Part shown: positions 63,091 to 64,000 of the stretch, piece by piece
Numbering within the stretch: position 1 is the first letter of the stretch
How the letters are laid out: every line of letters starts with the position of its first letter
Assembly (NCBI GenBank): GCA_039105265.1
Contig: JAPFFF010000040.1
Span: 1 to 64,000 of the forward strand
Source of the DNA: Tritrichomonas musculus
Taxonomy: Eukaryota; Parabasalia; Tritrichomonadida; Tritrichomonadidae
Direction of reading: 5' to 3'
Length of the DNA stretch: 64,000 bases
Notes under the pieces: generated by a model
Told to the model about the DNA's origin: nothing
What the model saw: only the letters and a program-made list of their open reading frames with translations
Databases searched by the model: none
Made by a program: the position numbers and the translations under genes

Positions 63091-64000
63091 ATGAGTAAAG
63101 AAGAACCAAGCCCATATGAAAAATTATACAACAAAGCTAAATGGAAGACCTTGGACAAATACCTTAGCATGGCAAAACAAGAGAATCTAAATGAAGAAGA
63201 AGCAAAGAAATACTTTGATGAAAGAGTAGTACATGATAAGAGAGTACCTAAAGCACAATTTATACCTATTGTATCCAAACATCCTCATGGTTATCAAATG
63301 GATACCTTCATTAATAATAAAGAGGCAGGTGGGTTGAACTATCTAATGTTCATTAATATCAACACCAGAAAAGCATATGCATATCCTATTAATGGTAAAG
63401 GATCAAGAGAAGTATTGACAGCACTTCATAAATTTGTTAATGATGTACCTCATGTATATTCGATAACAAGTGATGAGGATGCAGCATATTTATCATCAAC
63501 AGTCTTAGACTTCATGAGAGAGAAGAACATAAAATACCGAACAACAACTGAGAATAACCATAATGTACTTGGCATTATTAATAGGTTTATGAGAACCATA
63601 AGAGATGCTATTGGTGAAAATAGGTTTATTCAACCAAAGGAGATGCATGATTTGGTCAACATATATAACAACTCTCCTCATAGGTCTTTAGATAATAAAG
63701 CACCTAATGATATTACTCCAGCGGATGATATAAAGTACATACAAAAGAATGCACGCATTAATCCATACCATTTTAATCCAGGTGAGATGGTCAGGTTAGT
63801 ACTTGAAAAAGAACCATTTGGTAAAAGAAGAAGTAATTTGTCCAATGAGTCTTATATAGTTGACTCAAAAAAAGGTAACCAGTTTGTGGTCAGGTCCAAA
63901 GATGGTTCAACTAGTTCATTCCCTGGATATAGGTTGTTAAGGACAAGAGACAAAAGGATTAAAGTAGCTGAAAGACTAAATGAAGGTAAAGAAGGTATTA
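63091..64000 (+). pseudogene. Polinton rve-type integrase region (copy 3, cut by window end)
   Basis: Same as the first 910 bp of 10045-11197; the window ends inside the C-terminal tail. Confidence 0.8.

Larger units (their letters stand above)
53047..64000. repeat. Tandem 26.5-kb unit, copy 3 (cut by window end)
   Basis: The third period is collinear with 26532-37485 and is cut by the window edge inside the integrase region of the Polinton-type element. One substitution separates it from copies 1 and 2, at 62384 in a structural-type gene of that element. Confidence 0.97.
59614..64000 (+). mobile_element. Polinton/Maverick-type element, broken (copy 3, cut by window end)
   Basis: The left part of the element described at 6568-16122, from the HNH region into the integrase region. 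Confidence 0.85.

Noticed and set aside
1-64000. tRNA, rRNA or spliceosomal introns
   Set aside because: I saw no cloverleaf-like or rRNA-like sequence, and the trichomonad intron 3' motif ACTAACACACAG was not noticed.
1-64000. Polinton family B DNA polymerase gene
   Set aside because: No frame long enough and no polymerase motif seen anywhere in the unit.

Overview
The window looks like nuclear DNA of a parabasalid protist (a Trichomonas or Tritrichomonas relative). The signs are AT-rich DNA, intron-free genes with short spacers, BspA-type leucine-rich surface proteins, a Pmp-like beta-helix membrane protein, a TKL-type kinase, a DUF3447-like fragment, Sel1 and Rab remnants, a Polinton/Maverick-type element, a Mutator-like miniature element, and initiator-like TCAYWWW motifs close to start codons. 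The species cannot be fixed from sequence alone.

The dominant feature is a head-to-tail tandem repeat. Positions 1-26531, 26532-53046 and 53047-64000 (cut by the window edge) are almost identical copies of one 26.5-kb unit. Apart from the length of one minisatellite (568 bp in copy 1, 552 bp in copy 2, which accounts for the whole 16-bp difference in period), I found only three substitutions, all in coding regions. No unique flank is visible, so the true edges of the unit are unknown. It could be a chromosomal amplification, a circular molecule opened into a concatemer, or an assembly artefact.

Layout of one unit in copy 1 coordinates. 1-1355: 5' part of a BspA-like gene (minus), complete at 25637-27886. 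1478-4593: three membrane or secreted proteins of unknown function. 4938-5834: a non-coding Mutator-like miniature element with a 10-bp target duplication. 6217-6547: a fold-back element with a GC-rich core and an 8-bp target duplication. About 6568-16122: a broken, compact Polinton-type element (HNH region, coiled-coil protein, Ulp1/adenain-like protease, structural-type proteins, integrase, packaging ATPase) that carries two minisatellites and has no recognisable DNA polymerase. 16183-19214: a host gene for a pseudokinase-kinase tandem protein, preceded by an overlapping 52-codon frame. 19562-25345: decayed or partial host genes (Pmp-like, HAD hydrolase, DUF3447-like, degenerate Rab, scrambled BspA repeats, Sel1 repeats).

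The intact-looking host genes code mainly for surface or membrane proteins and one signalling kinase. The same decayed genes appear with the same lesions in every copy, so decay and element insertion came before the amplification.
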